64,000 nt of DNA from JABDJZ01 sp047619685 (GTDB taxonomy: Bacteria > Bacteroidota > Rhodothermia > Rhodothermales > UBA10348), in NCBI GenBank assembly GCA_047619685.1, contig JBLHLC010000006.1:65729-129728 (forward strand). The letters are read 5' to 3'. Positions 14,731-23,730 of the stretch are shown here, one piece after another. The notes beneath the pieces were generated by a model. It saw nothing but the letters and a program-made list of their open reading frames with translations, ran no database searches and was not told the origin of the DNA. Each line of letters starts with the position of its first letter. Within the stretch, counting starts at the first letter, position 1. The translations under genes and the position numbers were made by a program.

Positions 14731-16971
14731 CTACCGGATGAACGTGTAGGTGTACTTGGCCAGAATAGTGCGTCCCGACGAGAACGGAAGCTCCGGGCTG
14801 GAGATGAGGCGATCCGTATTCACGTTTTCGTTGTAGACCAGATAGAAGTCATTGCCCTCGCGGGGATTGAATCGGAATCGGCCATTGGCGATGATCGCAT
14901 TCGCCGATGAGTTGTACTGGAGAAAGACCGAGAATGTCAGCTTGGTGCTGACCATCAAGTCGGTCCGACTCTGCAATATATGGGCATCGAATGATTGCCC
15001 GCGCCCGTCAAACCGCAGCCGGTTGTACTGGTAGGTGCCGGTTACGGCCACGCGTTCGGTAACACTCCAGCTGGGAGTGAGCTTGACTATAAACCGGTTG
15101 CCGTCATAGAAGCGACCCAGGGTCACGTCGACCTCCGCCTTAAACGGGTTGCCAGCCGGGCTCTTCATCCCTGCCTCCAGGCCGGCGAACGTGAACTCAC
15201 CGGCTGGAATGTCAGCGTCTTCGGACAGGGAGAATCCCTCCACGAGATTCTCCCGATCGAAGGTGACCGCAGCGCTTAATTCGTATTGCGAACGCAATCC
15301 GACGATGCCACCTGCTTTGCCCGAAACCGTTCCGAAAAGATCATTTTCCCTTTCGTACCAACCATCCAGGTTTGCCTCAACGCTCCAGTTCTCCACAGCG
15401 CTCGCTGTCTCGGATCGCCAGCCGAATCCAATTCCGCTGGAAATCTGATAGTAGTTCTGACGCCGCTGAAAGCCCATTGCCGGGCGGTATTCCCGACCAG
15501 CGCCGCCGGCGCCCAAGCTGTATAGGAAACCAGTACTACGCGGGCGTTCCAAATCGATTCGGAAGCGGGCGTTGTCTGCCGACGCCAGACTGTTTTCGCG
15601 ATCATTCTCAAAGGTCTGTGCCCAACCAAACCGCACCAAGTTGTCTCCGGTCAGGCTGAGGACTCCGTCGAGCCCGAAGGCCGTGTTGGAGTCGCCGTCC
15701 TGGTCAACGCGGGACGTAGCAATGCCCCCCAGATACGAATTGTTGTTCAGCATTCTCCTCTTCAGGCGGAGAACTCCAAAGTTTTCGGAGGGGATGCCCC
15801 CATCGCGGCCGGTCTGCAGATCCAGTAGGCCCACGTCCCACTTGCCGATGCGACCCACGACCCGTCCGCCTCCCAAGAGTCGAACCTGCTGCCCGTCAGA
15901 GAGACCGACTCGGCGGCTATGGAACACGCGATCATTTTCGCCGAAAGAGAAATCAAAATTCGAGGTCCCCTCCAGGAAGAACTGTCGCTTCTCCGGAAAA
16001 AAGAGAGAGAACCGGGTCAGGTTCACCTGTTGGGCGTCCGCCTCAACCTGGGCAAAATCCGTATTCAGGGTCGCATCCAGCGTGAGGTCGGACGTCAGGG
16101 AGTACTTCAGGTCCAGGCCTGCGTCGAACGTGACATTGTCATCTCGCCTATAGGCGTCGCCAGCGTCGTTCAGGGCATAGTCCTGACCGAGGCCGCTGGT
16201 GAGGAACGGGGTGATGTAGAGCGGTTTACTGGACGAGATGCCTTCCAGCGTGCGCCGCGCACCCTTGGAAGGTTTGAGGAAACTCCAGAATCCCCAATCG
16301 TTGCGGACGCCGGGGTACTGGTAAAAGAACCCGCCATCCGCGCGATACCGGAAGGCGTTGATGCCCATCGTGACTTCCTCCCCTTCTTCCGGCGTCTTGA
16401 ACCGGAGAGAAGACCATGGAATTCGGATCTCGGCTTCCCAGCCTGTCTCTGATCTTGTGGCCTTTCCGTCCCAGTGGGTATTCCAGTTGACGTTGACCCC
16501 GCTCTGTTCGCGAGCGTCATCCGAAAACTGGGCATCAATACGCGCGCCCGTGGAATAGAGCGCAAACGCCATGGCGGTCTCGTAGTCGTTGAACGAGTCG
16601 ATGCCGATGGCTACTTGGTCATCCCGGGTACTCCAGTCGTCACGACGATAGGTGGTTGCAGTGATCGGTTGGGTATCGAAACACCTCGCTGAAAAATAGA
16701 GGTAGTCGTTGTCGTAGGCTATCCGCAGTTCTGTCGCATGCTCAACCGGGCCTCCCCAGGTGGGCTGGAATTGAATCAGAGGCAGAGTTTCAACGGCGTC
16801 CCACGCAGGGTCATTGACCACACCGTCAAACAGAATGGGCTCCGTGAGACGGGGAAGCGGGGACTTGGGGCGCTCGCCTTGCCCCGAGGATTGGGCGAAT
16901 AGCGGCGCGGCGGCGCACGCACCCAGACTGGCGCACAGGCCCAGGTGTTTGGTCAGCGTAGCAAGTCTCAA
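14731..16971 (-). CDS. DUF5916 protein: CBM9-like domain plus outer-membrane beta barrel
   Basis: The N-terminus MRLATLTKHLGLCASLGACAAAPLFA is a signal peptide; the only start that provides it is a TTG at 16969-16971, 2 bp after the M20 stop. Residues about 35-200 form a carbohydrate-binding-family-9-like domain (ILFDGVVNDPAWDAVETLP, then LRIAYDNDYLYFSARCFD). From about 230 on, alternating hydrophobic strands (DLKYSLTSDLTLDATLNTDFAQVEADAQQ, FFPEKRQFFLEG and many more) form a DUF5916 barrel ending LAKYTYTFIR, an outer-membrane C-terminus. The role is unknown; the family is widespread in Rhodothermota and often adjacent to peptidases and amidohydrolases, as here. Confidence 0.93.
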   Translation of the reverse strand: MRLATLTKHLGLCASLGACAAAPLFAQSSGQGERPKSPLPRLTEPILFDGVVNDPAWDAVETLPLIQFQPTWGGPVEHATELRIAYDNDYLYFSARCFDTQPITATTYRRDDWSTRDDQVAIGIDSFNDYETAMAFALYSTGARIDAQFSDDAREQSGVNVNWNTHWDGKATRSETGWEAEIRIPWSSLRFKTPEEGEEVTMGINAFRYRADGGFFYQYPGVRNDWGFWSFLKPSKGARRTLEGISSSKPLYITPFLTSGLGQDYALNDAGDAYRRDDNVTFDAGLDLKYSLTSDLTLDATLNTDFAQVEADAQQVNLTRFSLFFPEKRQFFLEGTSNFDFSFGENDRVFHSRRVGLSDGQQVRLLGGGRVVGRIGKWDVGLLDLQTGRDGGIPSENFGVLRLKRRMLNNNSYLGGIATSRVDQDGDSNTAFGLDGVLSLTGDNLVRFGWAQTFENDRENSLASADNARFRIDLERPRSTGFLYSLGAGGAGREYRPAMGFQRRQNYYQISSGIGFGWRSETASAVENWSVEANLDGWYERENDLFGTVSGKAGGIVGLRSQYELSAAVTFDRENLVEGFSLSEDADIPAGEFTFAGLEAGMKSPAGNPFKAEVDVTLGRFYDGNRFIVKLTPSWSVTERVAVTGTYQYNRLRFDGRGQSFDAHILQSRTDLMVSTKLTFSVFLQYNSSANAIIANGRFRFNPREGNDFYLVYNENVNTDRLISSPELPFSSGRTILAKYTYTFIR

Positions 16972-16973
16972 GA

Positions 16974-18275
16974 CTAGTTGGCGGCGCCGTTCAAATAGTC
17001 CAGCGTCAGGTTCAGCATGGCTTTCACGCCCAGCTTCATCCCTGCCTCGTCGATGTGGAAGTCCGGGGTGTGATGCGACGGCGTGTCCTCCTTGGCCTGA
17101 TCCAGCGGCTTGCCACCAAGGAAGAGGTAGAGCCCCGGCACTTCGTTGGCAAAGAAGGAGAAGTCTTCGGCGCCGGTTACGGCGTCAATGATCATCACAT
17201 TCTCCTTACCTGCGGCCCGTTCCAGCGACGGCAACATGGCCGCGGTCAACTCAGGGTCGTTGTAGGTCACCGGGTAATTCGCGGAGAACGGAATGGCCAC
17301 TTCTACCGAGGCGCCCATGCTGGTGGCAACGCCATTTGCGATCTCCCGTATCCGCCTGTGCACAAGATCCCGGTCTTCGTCGCTGAAGGTTCTTATGGTG
17401 CCGACCATCTCCAGTTCTTCCGGGATAATGTTGGAGCGGACGCCACCGTGGATGCTTCCGACCGTGACGACGGCGACATCGCGCGTCAACTGAACGGACC
17501 GGGAAACGATGGTCTGAAGACCATTGATGATTTGCGCAGCCGTGACGACCGGGTCGATGCCAGACCATGGGGCAGACCCGTGGGCCTGCACGCCGCGCAC
17601 GATGATGCGGAAGTCCTGAACCCCGGCCATCATCCCGCGAGGTCGGTACCCTATGGAGCCGATGTCCTGCTCTGCCCATATATGGAGTCCAAAGATGGCA
17701 TCAACATCAGGGTTGGTCAGCGCGCCTTCTTTTACCATGAGCTCTGCACCACCCTCCTCGCCTTCAGGAGAGCCCTCTTCTGCGGGCTGGAAAATAAATT
17801 TGACCGTCCCGGCGAGTGAGGACCTGTTTGCGGCAAGGATTTCGGCGACACCCATCAGAATGGCCATGTGGGTGTCGTGCCCGCAGGCGTGCATCACGCC
17901 GACCTCCTGCCCGCGATAGAGACTCGTGACCTGGGACTTGAAGGGCAGTTCGCCTCGTTCAACAACCGGAAGGGCGTCCATATCGGCTCTGAGCGCGAAA
18001 ACCGGGCCGTCCTTCCCGCCCTTGAGGAGGCCAATCACGCCCGTGTGCGCCACGCCCGTCTGGACCTCGATTCCCAGGGATTCAAGATGGGCAGCGATAA
18101 CACCGGCCGTGCGAAACTCCCGGTTGGAGAGTTCGGGGTTGGCGTGGAAGTCGCGCCTCCATTCAATCACCTTGGACTCGATGGCGTCCGCGGCAGCCGG
18201 AACGTCCACGTTCTGGGCTGAGACGGGCACCGCCAAAAGAAGGGCGAAGCAGAGGGCACAAAGAATGCGGGTCAT
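16974..18275 (-). CDS. Secreted M20 family amidohydrolase (N-acyl amino acid/IAA-amino acid hydrolase type)
   Basis: The ATG at 18275 gives the signal peptide MTRILCALCFALLLAVPVSA-QN; the earlier in-frame start only adds ten polar residues. The M20D features are present: WRRDFHANPELSNREFRTA, LRADMDALPV, VGVMHACGHDTHMA (metal ligands), FQPAEEG (catalytic Glu), GVQAHGSAPWSGIDPV (dimer-domain His) and GAEDFSFF. It hydrolyses N-acyl or aminobenzoyl-type amides; its export suggests a nutritional role. It has a close paralogue in this window at 34383-35660. It lies 39 bp downstream of the zinc metallopeptidase gene and 2 bp upstream of the DUF5916 gene. Confidence 0.94.
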   Translation of the reverse strand: MTRILCALCFALLLAVPVSAQNVDVPAAADAIESKVIEWRRDFHANPELSNREFRTAGVIAAHLESLGIEVQTGVAHTGVIGLLKGGKDGPVFALRADMDALPVVERGELPFKSQVTSLYRGQEVGVMHACGHDTHMAILMGVAEILAANRSSLAGTVKFIFQPAEEGSPEGEEGGAELMVKEGALTNPDVDAIFGLHIWAEQDIGSIGYRPRGMMAGVQDFRIIVRGVQAHGSAPWSGIDPVVTAAQIINGLQTIVSRSVQLTRDVAVVTVGSIHGGVRSNIIPEELEMVGTIRTFSDEDRDLVHRRIREIANGVATSMGASVEVAIPFSANYPVTYNDPELTAAMLPSLERAAGKENVMIIDAVTGAEDFSFFANEVPGLYLFLGGKPLDQAKEDTPSHHTPDFHIDEAGMKLGVKAMLNLTLDYLNGAAN

Positions 18276-18314
18276 TTTTGACTCGGAGATGGTGGGAGGC
18301 CGCAAGTTAAGGGC

Positions 18315-19205
18315 CTAAGTAGAAAACGTGTCGCAACTGTCAAATGCACCCGAGCGAAGCCCGCGCGTGAACCATTCCTGTCTCTGCGCAGACGTGCCGT
18401 GGGTGAAACTCTCCGGCCGCACCCGCCCGCCGGATCGTTGCTGGAGTCGGTCATCGCCGATGGCGGCGGCCGCCTGGAGGCCCTCCGCGATGTCCCCGCT
18501 ATCCAGGAAGTCTCGTTGGTCGGAGACGTGATTGGCCCAAATGCCGGAATAACAGTCTGCCTGAAGTTCTACGCGAACAGATAGTGCGTTCCCGTCTGCC
18601 TGGCCCATTCGTCCCCGCGCGGCGCGAACCTGCTCCTCGGTGCCAACAAGGTTCTGTATGTGATGGCCCACCTCGTGGGCAATCACATACGCCGTGGCGA
18701 AGTCCCCAGGGGCGCCCAGTTGGGCGAGTTGCCGAAAGAAGCTCAAGTCCAGATAGACTTGAGAGTCGCCAGGGCAATAAAACGGGCCGGTGGCCGAAGA
18801 ATTGAAGCCGCACGCAGACTCGACGCCTTCATCAAACAATACCATCACGGGCGGCTGGTATCGACTGCCTGCACTGGCGAAAATCGGATTCCAGGCGTCT
18901 TCGGTGCTGGCCAGGATAGTCGCGGCAAACTGGCCTTGCTCGTCGGCTGGCGTCGCTCCCGGTCGGGCGGGGCTGGAGCGGGCTGGGGGCATCACCGCAG
19001 TACCGTCGCCCAGAAGACTCAGGATTTGGGTAGGGTCTATCCTCAGCAGAAGTGCGGCGATGATCGCAATAATGGCAAAACCGCCGATTTTGCCGCCTCG
19101 GCGTCCCCCGGAGAAGCCTCCGGGCATTCGGCTTCCTGAGGCGCGGCCACCCTGGCCTCGGCGATCCTCAACGTTGCTGCTTTGTCTTCTTCGTTTCCAG
19201 CGCAT
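18315..19205 (-). CDS. YpfJ-type neutral zinc metallopeptidase
   Basis: 296 residues. The cytoplasmic basic N-terminus (MRWKRRRQSSNVEDRRGQGG) is followed by a transmembrane segment (GFAIIAIIAALLL), then an extracytoplasmic domain with FYCPGDSQVYLDLSFF, the zinc motif VIAHEVGHHIQ, and the ELQADCYSGIWANH segment supplying the third ligand, ending FTRGLRSGAFDSCDTF. This order is diagnostic of the KPN_02809/YpfJ family. Its cellular substrate is unknown. First gene of a leftward run that continues with the M20 hydrolase. Confidence 0.95.
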   Translation of the reverse strand: MRWKRRRQSSNVEDRRGQGGRASGSRMPGGFSGGRRGGKIGGFAIIAIIAALLLRIDPTQILSLLGDGTAVMPPARSSPARPGATPADEQGQFAATILASTEDAWNPIFASAGSRYQPPVMVLFDEGVESACGFNSSATGPFYCPGDSQVYLDLSFFRQLAQLGAPGDFATAYVIAHEVGHHIQNLVGTEEQVRAARGRMGQADGNALSVRVELQADCYSGIWANHVSDQRDFLDSGDIAEGLQAAAAIGDDRLQQRSGGRVRPESFTHGTSAQRQEWFTRGLRSGAFDSCDTFST

Positions 19206-19258
19206 GGTGCAATAACGAATGGCCCGTCATAATACGGCCGGATCTGCACCAAACGGAA

Positions 19259-19293
19259 CGGGGCGGCCACACGCCTTGCGTGCGGCCGCCCCG
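19259..19293. terminator. GC-rich hairpin, possible terminator
   Basis: A 15-bp stem with one mismatch (CGGGGCGGCC at 19259-19268 pairs with GGCCGCCCCG at 19284-19293) and a 5-nt loop CCTTG. On the minus strand it is followed by TTCCGTTTGG, only a weak T stretch. It lies downstream of the acidic lipoprotein gene and upstream of the metallopeptidase start. Confidence 0.4.
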
Positions 19294-19320
19294 AACCGGT
19301 ATACGACCCTCCCTAAGTCG

Positions 19321-19358
19321 CACACGGGATTAACGCCCGGCGGGCGTTAATTCGTGTG
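19321..19358. repeat. Compound palindrome between the metallopeptidase and acidic lipoprotein genes
   Basis: Inner arms ATTAACGCCCG (19329-19339) and CGGGCGTTAAT (19341-19351) are perfect reverse complements around a single base; outer arms CACACG (19321-19326) and CGTGTG (19353-19358) extend the structure. With no T run it is either a strong hairpin in the lipoprotein transcript or an operator for the metallopeptidase gene, which starts about 116 bp to the left. Confidence 0.5.
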
Positions 19359-19405
19359 CTGGGGCACAGGATTTTGCATGGGCTCTCCGGCCCCCCCCAG
19401 TGGCT

Positions 19406-20020
19406 TCAGTCTTCTACCCGCGTAAATACCCAGACTTCTTCCTCGTCCATAAAGCCCTTATCATCGGAATGGGCCACAAAATGGGCGAGGACGTCCGCGG
19501 GGCTGGAGGCGTCCTCGAAGTCTTTGTAGCGGTCATCGTCTATCCAGGAAAGTCGAAGTTCGCCTCCGTCCGTCCGCGCATGAACAAAGAGAAACGAGTT
19601 ATCATCGTCGTCGCAGCTGAAGCACTGCACATTGGCCCACAGTGTGCCGTTCACCGAAGACTCGTAGGCCCGAACCCAAAACGCTTCGTTCCGGTCGCCG
19701 TCCGCGTCGTGCTCACCGTCTTCGCGTTCGCCGTCCCCGTCGCGTTCGCCGTCCTCGTCGTGGTCGCCCGCGCCGGCTTCGTCTTCATTATCCGGGTGTG
19801 CCTCGCGGTAGTGCGCAGCATATTCGTGCCTGTTGAAGGCGTAGATCTCCAGGACGACGACGTCTTCCCGGTCCGGACTCACGGCCTCCCAGAGGCCCAA
19901 AAAGTCTTCCTGAATTTCCGCGTCGCCGGGTTCGGAAATAGGGAACGGGGACCCCTCGCAAGCGGCAAGGAATAGTGTGAGAGTCAGGGCACCAACAAAA
20001 AACGAGATGCGGTTTCGCAT
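19406..20020 (-). CDS. Lipoprotein with acidic Asp/Glu/His/Gly-rich low-complexity segment
   Basis: Signal MRNRISFFVGALTLTLFLAAC-EGS with lipobox. After FLGLWEAVSPDREDVVVLEIY there is a stretch of about 40 residues made almost only of D, E, G, H, R and N (DNEDEAGAGDHDEDGERDGDGE and so on), then a folded-looking C-terminal part with CFSCDDDDNS and an ending WVFTRVED. The segment resembles flexible calcium- or cation-binding linkers of halophile proteins. No known domain was recognised. It is divergent from the heptaheme gene; the 199-bp spacer between them must contain both promoters. Confidence 0.8.
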   Translation of the reverse strand: MRNRISFFVGALTLTLFLAACEGSPFPISEPGDAEIQEDFLGLWEAVSPDREDVVVLEIYAFNRHEYAAHYREAHPDNEDEAGAGDHDEDGERDGDGEREDGEHDADGDRNEAFWVRAYESSVNGTLWANVQCFSCDDDDNSFLFVHARTDGGELRLSWIDDDRYKDFEDASSPADVLAHFVAHSDDKGFMDEEEVWVFTRVED

Positions 20021-20219
20021 GGATTGTACCAGTGGGTTTTACAACTACTCAGTCTTCTGAGCCGCTACGCGTACCGGATCAGTAACAGAAGAGCCACTCG
20101 AATTCACGGTGCTGGGTGTCCGCTTGGCTTCATGACAAGCCTGCGAGCCATTAGTCAACCACCCACGAGCAGACCCGCCCATCGAAACATGCCCGCGTCA
20201 CACGCTTTCTGCCTGTCCC

Positions 20220-22172
20220 ATGCGCGTCCCCCAATCAATCCTAGCCCTGATCCTCCTCGCCGGATGTACCACTGGTGAGCCGCCTGTCCCATTGGCCGAA
20301 GGGGAATACGCCAATTGGCACCCGGATGCGCAATACGTCGGCAAGGCGGTTTGTGCGGAATGTCACGCGGACAAGGCCTCCAGCTTTAGCGATGCGCAGA
20401 TGGGGCGGTCGTTCAAGCCCGCCCAGGCATCTGCGAGCGACGCCGTCTGGGATGATGTAACTCCGATTCGTGATCCCGACCGGAATCTGTACTACCAGCC
20501 CTTCAGGCGCGGAGAGGACCTGTTCATTCGCGAATTTCGGCTAGCTGGAACGGACACAACGCACCTCCGCGAGGTCGCGATCTCCTACATCGTGGGCTCT
20601 GGACAGCACACCAATTCGCACATCCGGGACGAAAACGGCTACCTCTATCAGGTGCCCTTGACGTGGTATACGCAGGAGAGGAAGTGGTCTTTGCCGCCCG
20701 GCTTTTCTGGCGGCGACTCCTTTCGTTTCGACAGGCCTATTACCGAGCAGTGCATGGCCTGCCACGATGGCCCCTCTGATTATGCGCCGGGTTCTGAAAA
20801 CAGATTCTCCAACATCCCGCACGGGATCGAATGCGAAAACTGTCATGGAGCGGGTTCGGTACACGTGGAGGCCATTCGCTCGGGCCGGGTTGTAGATGTC
20901 TCGTCGCAAATAGACTACACCATCGTCAATCCGGCCAAGTTGGAGATCGAGCGCCAGGATGACGTATGCCAGCGCTGCCATATGCAGGGTGCGGCGGTGC
21001 TCAAGTCCGGAACATCGGCATTTGACTATCGCCCGGGTCACGTCCTGACGGATTATATGGACGTGTTCTGGCCGCGATTCCCGGACTCGACCAGCCAGTT
21101 CCTGATGGCCTCCCACCCGGATCGCTTGCAGATGAGTGCGTGTTTTCAGGCCTCCCGGTCGCCAGACGCCGGCATGGACCCGATGACGTGTCTCACCTGT
21201 CACGATCCTCACCAGGCTGTCGAGGCGACGGGGCCGGCGGCCTACAACGCCACCTGCACTACATGTCATGAGGCCCAGGCGGTCGCTCAATGTGCGGAGG
21301 ACCTTGCTGTCCGGGCGGCCGTGAATGACAATTGTGCTTCGTGCCACATGCCCCAGTCGGGCACGATAGACATTCCAAACATCCAGATCACCGACCATTT
21401 CATCCGGGTAGTGGACCCACTGCGCAGCGAGTCGGGCAGCACGGATACCGCGTCTCGCACGGACCTTGTGCGCATGGCAAGCCTCCTGAGGGACGAGGTG
21501 GACGCGCCTACCATGGCGGCGGCATATCTGACCTTCTACGAGGAGTTTGCCCACCGGCCGTTCTATCTGGATTCCGCCCGAGCTGTCCTCGGAAGACTAC
21601 CCCCGCAGGCTGCCATGCGGGAGCGCGTTCGGCTTGCGTTCCTGGAGCAGGACTGGAATGCCGTGAGCCGGTTGGGGTCTACGCTCTCCGCCGCGTCCGA
21701 GACGGACGCCTGGACGGCCTACCGCGTCGGGGAAGGACTTTTGACCCTGGGAGAGGTGCCGGGAGCGGTTTCCTGGCTGGAAAAGGCCACTACCCTGGCG
21801 CCAGACCATTTGAGATTTCTGGATAAGTTGGGCACAGCCTATCTGGCGTTCGGAGACCTGGAGAAGGCCTCCGCTGTATTCGAGGACGTGTTGGATCGCG
21901 ATCCCACGTTTGCCTTTGCCTGGAATAACCGCGGATTTCTTCGACTCAATCAGGGAGACCTGACAGGCGGCGAAGATGACTTTCGCCGGGCTCTGTCCCT
22001 GAATCCCGATTTGCCGGAAGCGCTGGGAAATATGGCATCCCTGCTACTCAATACCGGCCGGGTTCAGGAGTCAGTGCCCTACGCGAGCCGGCTGCTGTTT
22101 CTGGACCCACAGAATGCCCAGTACCGACAATTCTGGCAAGCCGTCTCAAGTGCCGCCGCGGGGACGGAATAG
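20220..22172 (+). CDS. Heptaheme c-type cytochrome lipoprotein with TPR domain
   Basis: Opens MRVPQSILALILLAGC-TTG (lipoprotein signal). Seven CxxCH motifs are visible: CAECH, CMACH, CENCH, CQRCH, CLTCH, CTTCH and CASCH, the last followed by MPQSG. The spacing with conserved YVGSGQHTNS and FDYRPGHVL segments matches the cytochrome c554/NrfA-like multiheme-TPR proteins found in Planctomycetota and Rhodothermota. From about residue 490 to the C-terminus there are roughly four TPR units (for example AWNNRGFLRLNQGDLTGGEDDF). A periplasmic electron-transfer or redox role is likely, with the TPRs docking a partner; the partner is unknown. It ends 1 bp before the convergent tnaA stop. Confidence 0.93.
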   Translation: MRVPQSILALILLAGCTTGEPPVPLAEGEYANWHPDAQYVGKAVCAECHADKASSFSDAQMGRSFKPAQASASDAVWDDVTPIRDPDRNLYYQPFRRGEDLFIREFRLAGTDTTHLREVAISYIVGSGQHTNSHIRDENGYLYQVPLTWYTQERKWSLPPGFSGGDSFRFDRPITEQCMACHDGPSDYAPGSENRFSNIPHGIECENCHGAGSVHVEAIRSGRVVDVSSQIDYTIVNPAKLEIERQDDVCQRCHMQGAAVLKSGTSAFDYRPGHVLTDYMDVFWPRFPDSTSQFLMASHPDRLQMSACFQASRSPDAGMDPMTCLTCHDPHQAVEATGPAAYNATCTTCHEAQAVAQCAEDLAVRAAVNDNCASCHMPQSGTIDIPNIQITDHFIRVVDPLRSESGSTDTASRTDLVRMASLLRDEVDAPTMAAAYLTFYEEFAHRPFYLDSARAVLGRLPPQAAMRERVRLAFLEQDWNAVSRLGSTLSAASETDAWTAYRVGEGLLTLGEVPGAVSWLEKATTLAPDHLRFLDKLGTAYLAFGDLEKASAVFEDVLDRDPTFAFAWNNRGFLRLNQGDLTGGEDDFRRALSLNPDLPEALGNMASLLLNTGRVQESVPYASRLLFLDPQNAQYRQFWQAVSSAAAGTE

Positions 22173-22173
22173 A

Positions 22174-23541
22174 TCAAACGGGCTCGAACCGGGCCGAGAA
22201 GTGTCGGAGTCTTAAGGGTTGCTCGACGATTCGAACGCCCTGCATATCCTGGCTTCGGCTCTTGAGTTCGCGGAAAATGTCCACGACGTAGTCAATGTGA
22301 CTCTTGGTGTAGGTCCTTCGCGGAATGGCGAGACGGACCAGTTCGAAGCGGGACGGGGTCTCGACGCCACTGACGGCGTCCACGGCGCCGAACATGACCG
22401 ACCCTATCTCCACCGCGCGGATCCCACCTGCCCGAAACAGGCCGATCACCAGCGCCTGACCCGGATATTCGGTAGCAGGGATGTGGGGAAGCATGGAGCC
22501 GGCATCCACGTAGATGGCATGCCCTCCGGGCGGTTGAAGAATTGGGACCCCTTCGGCCTCAATCTGCTTGCCGAGGTACTCCGTCGAGGAAAACCGGTAG
22601 CGTTGGTAGTCGAGATCAAGCGCTTCGTAGAGCCCGATCGCAATGGCCTCCAGATCTCGCCCTGCCAGACCGCCGTAGGTAGGGAAGCCTTCAGTCAGAA
22701 TCAGAAGTTCGGCCTCCTCTTTGGCGAGTATATCGTCGTTGGTGCACAGGATGCCACCGATGTTCACCATGCCGTCCTTCTTGGCGCTCATGGTGCAGCC
22801 GTCCGCGAAGGAGAACATCTCCCGAGCGATGTCAATGAGGTCCTTTTCGGCGTAGCCAGCCTCACGCTCCCGGATAAAGAACGCGTTCTCGGCAAACCGG
22901 CACGCATCGAGGTAGAATGGAATGCCGGCCGCGCGGGTCATTTCCGAGGCAGCACGGAGGTTGGCCATCGACACGGGCTGTCCGCCGCCTCCGTTGTTTG
23001 TAACGGTGACCATCACGAACGGGATACGCTCGCGATGCGCCCTGATGGTCTCCTCCAGCGCATCGAGATCAATGTTGCCCTTGAAGTCAGCCGGCTTGAA
23101 GAGGTCGTCCGATTCGGCGCACGGCAGGTCCAGCGCCGTTGCCCCTACGGCCTCGATATTGGCCCGCGTCGTATCGAAGTGGGTGTTGTTGGGGACCAGA
23201 TCACCCGGCTTGACCAGGGTTGCGGCCAGAATGCGCTCGGCTGCCCTTCCTTGGTGGGTCGGGATGACATGTTTGAATCCGAAGATGTCCTGCACCGCGG
23301 CCTCGAACCGGTCAAAGCTTGGGCTTCCTGCATAGGATTCGTCGCCCCGCATGATGCCGGCCCACTGCTCAGCACTCATTGCTCCCGTCCCGGAGTCCGT
23401 CAACAGGTCAATAATGACCGAACGGGAGGGCACCTTGAAAAGGTTGTAGCCCGCCTCCCGCAACACCACTTCACGTTCTTCCGGCGTCGTGAAATGAATG
23501 GGTTCGACGGACTTGATTCGGAAGGGCTCGATTATGCGCAT
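22174..23541 (-). CDS. tnaA: Tryptophanase (tryptophan indole-lyase)
   Basis: A PLP-dependent beta-eliminating lyase that converts tryptophan to indole, pyruvate and ammonia. The 455-residue sequence has the family pattern: HFTTPEEREVVLREAGYNLF, LLTDSGTGAMS, YAGSPSF, PTHQGRAAE, the PLP lysine context MSAKKDGMVNIGG, and RAVEIGSVMFG...RLAIPRRTYT. The SAKKD motif and C-terminal block are closer to tryptophanase than to tyrosine phenol-lyase (which has SGKDD), but substrate choice is not certain from sequence alone. No tnaC-like leader or tnaB permease is next to it. The product would be cytoplasmic. Confidence 0.93.
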   Translation of the reverse strand: MRIIEPFRIKSVEPIHFTTPEEREVVLREAGYNLFKVPSRSVIIDLLTDSGTGAMSAEQWAGIMRGDESYAGSPSFDRFEAAVQDIFGFKHVIPTHQGRAAERILAATLVKPGDLVPNNTHFDTTRANIEAVGATALDLPCAESDDLFKPADFKGNIDLDALEETIRAHRERIPFVMVTVTNNGGGGQPVSMANLRAASEMTRAAGIPFYLDACRFAENAFFIREREAGYAEKDLIDIAREMFSFADGCTMSAKKDGMVNIGGILCTNDDILAKEEAELLILTEGFPTYGGLAGRDLEAIAIGLYEALDLDYQRYRFSSTEYLGKQIEAEGVPILQPPGGHAIYVDAGSMLPHIPATEYPGQALVIGLFRAGGIRAVEIGSVMFGAVDAVSGVETPSRFELVRLAIPRRTYTKSHIDYVVDIFRELKSRSQDMQGVRIVEQPLRLRHFSARFEPV

Positions 23542-23730
23542 AAACTCTGACTCAGGCCTTGGCGACTGGAAGCGTTTCCAAGAATAGGACGGAGCAGATC
23601 AAGCAGCATCCATCCGCGGCCAAAATTCAACGCCTGAAAATCGGTAGCACAGCGCGCGGCAAGTCCGCATCTTTGCGTCTCACTCAGGCCATTGACCATG
23701 ATCGTCCAATCACTGCCCCAGGAAAGCGAA

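Noticed and set aside
19636..19850. Arginine-rich rightward frames opposite the acidic lipoprotein
   Set aside because: They are the complement of the GAC/GAG-rich low-complexity tract and carry no start region or homology.
22174..23541. Tyrosine phenol-lyase
   Set aside because: The two enzymes are close relatives, but the PLP-lysine segment (SAKKD) and C-terminal block fit tryptophanase better.
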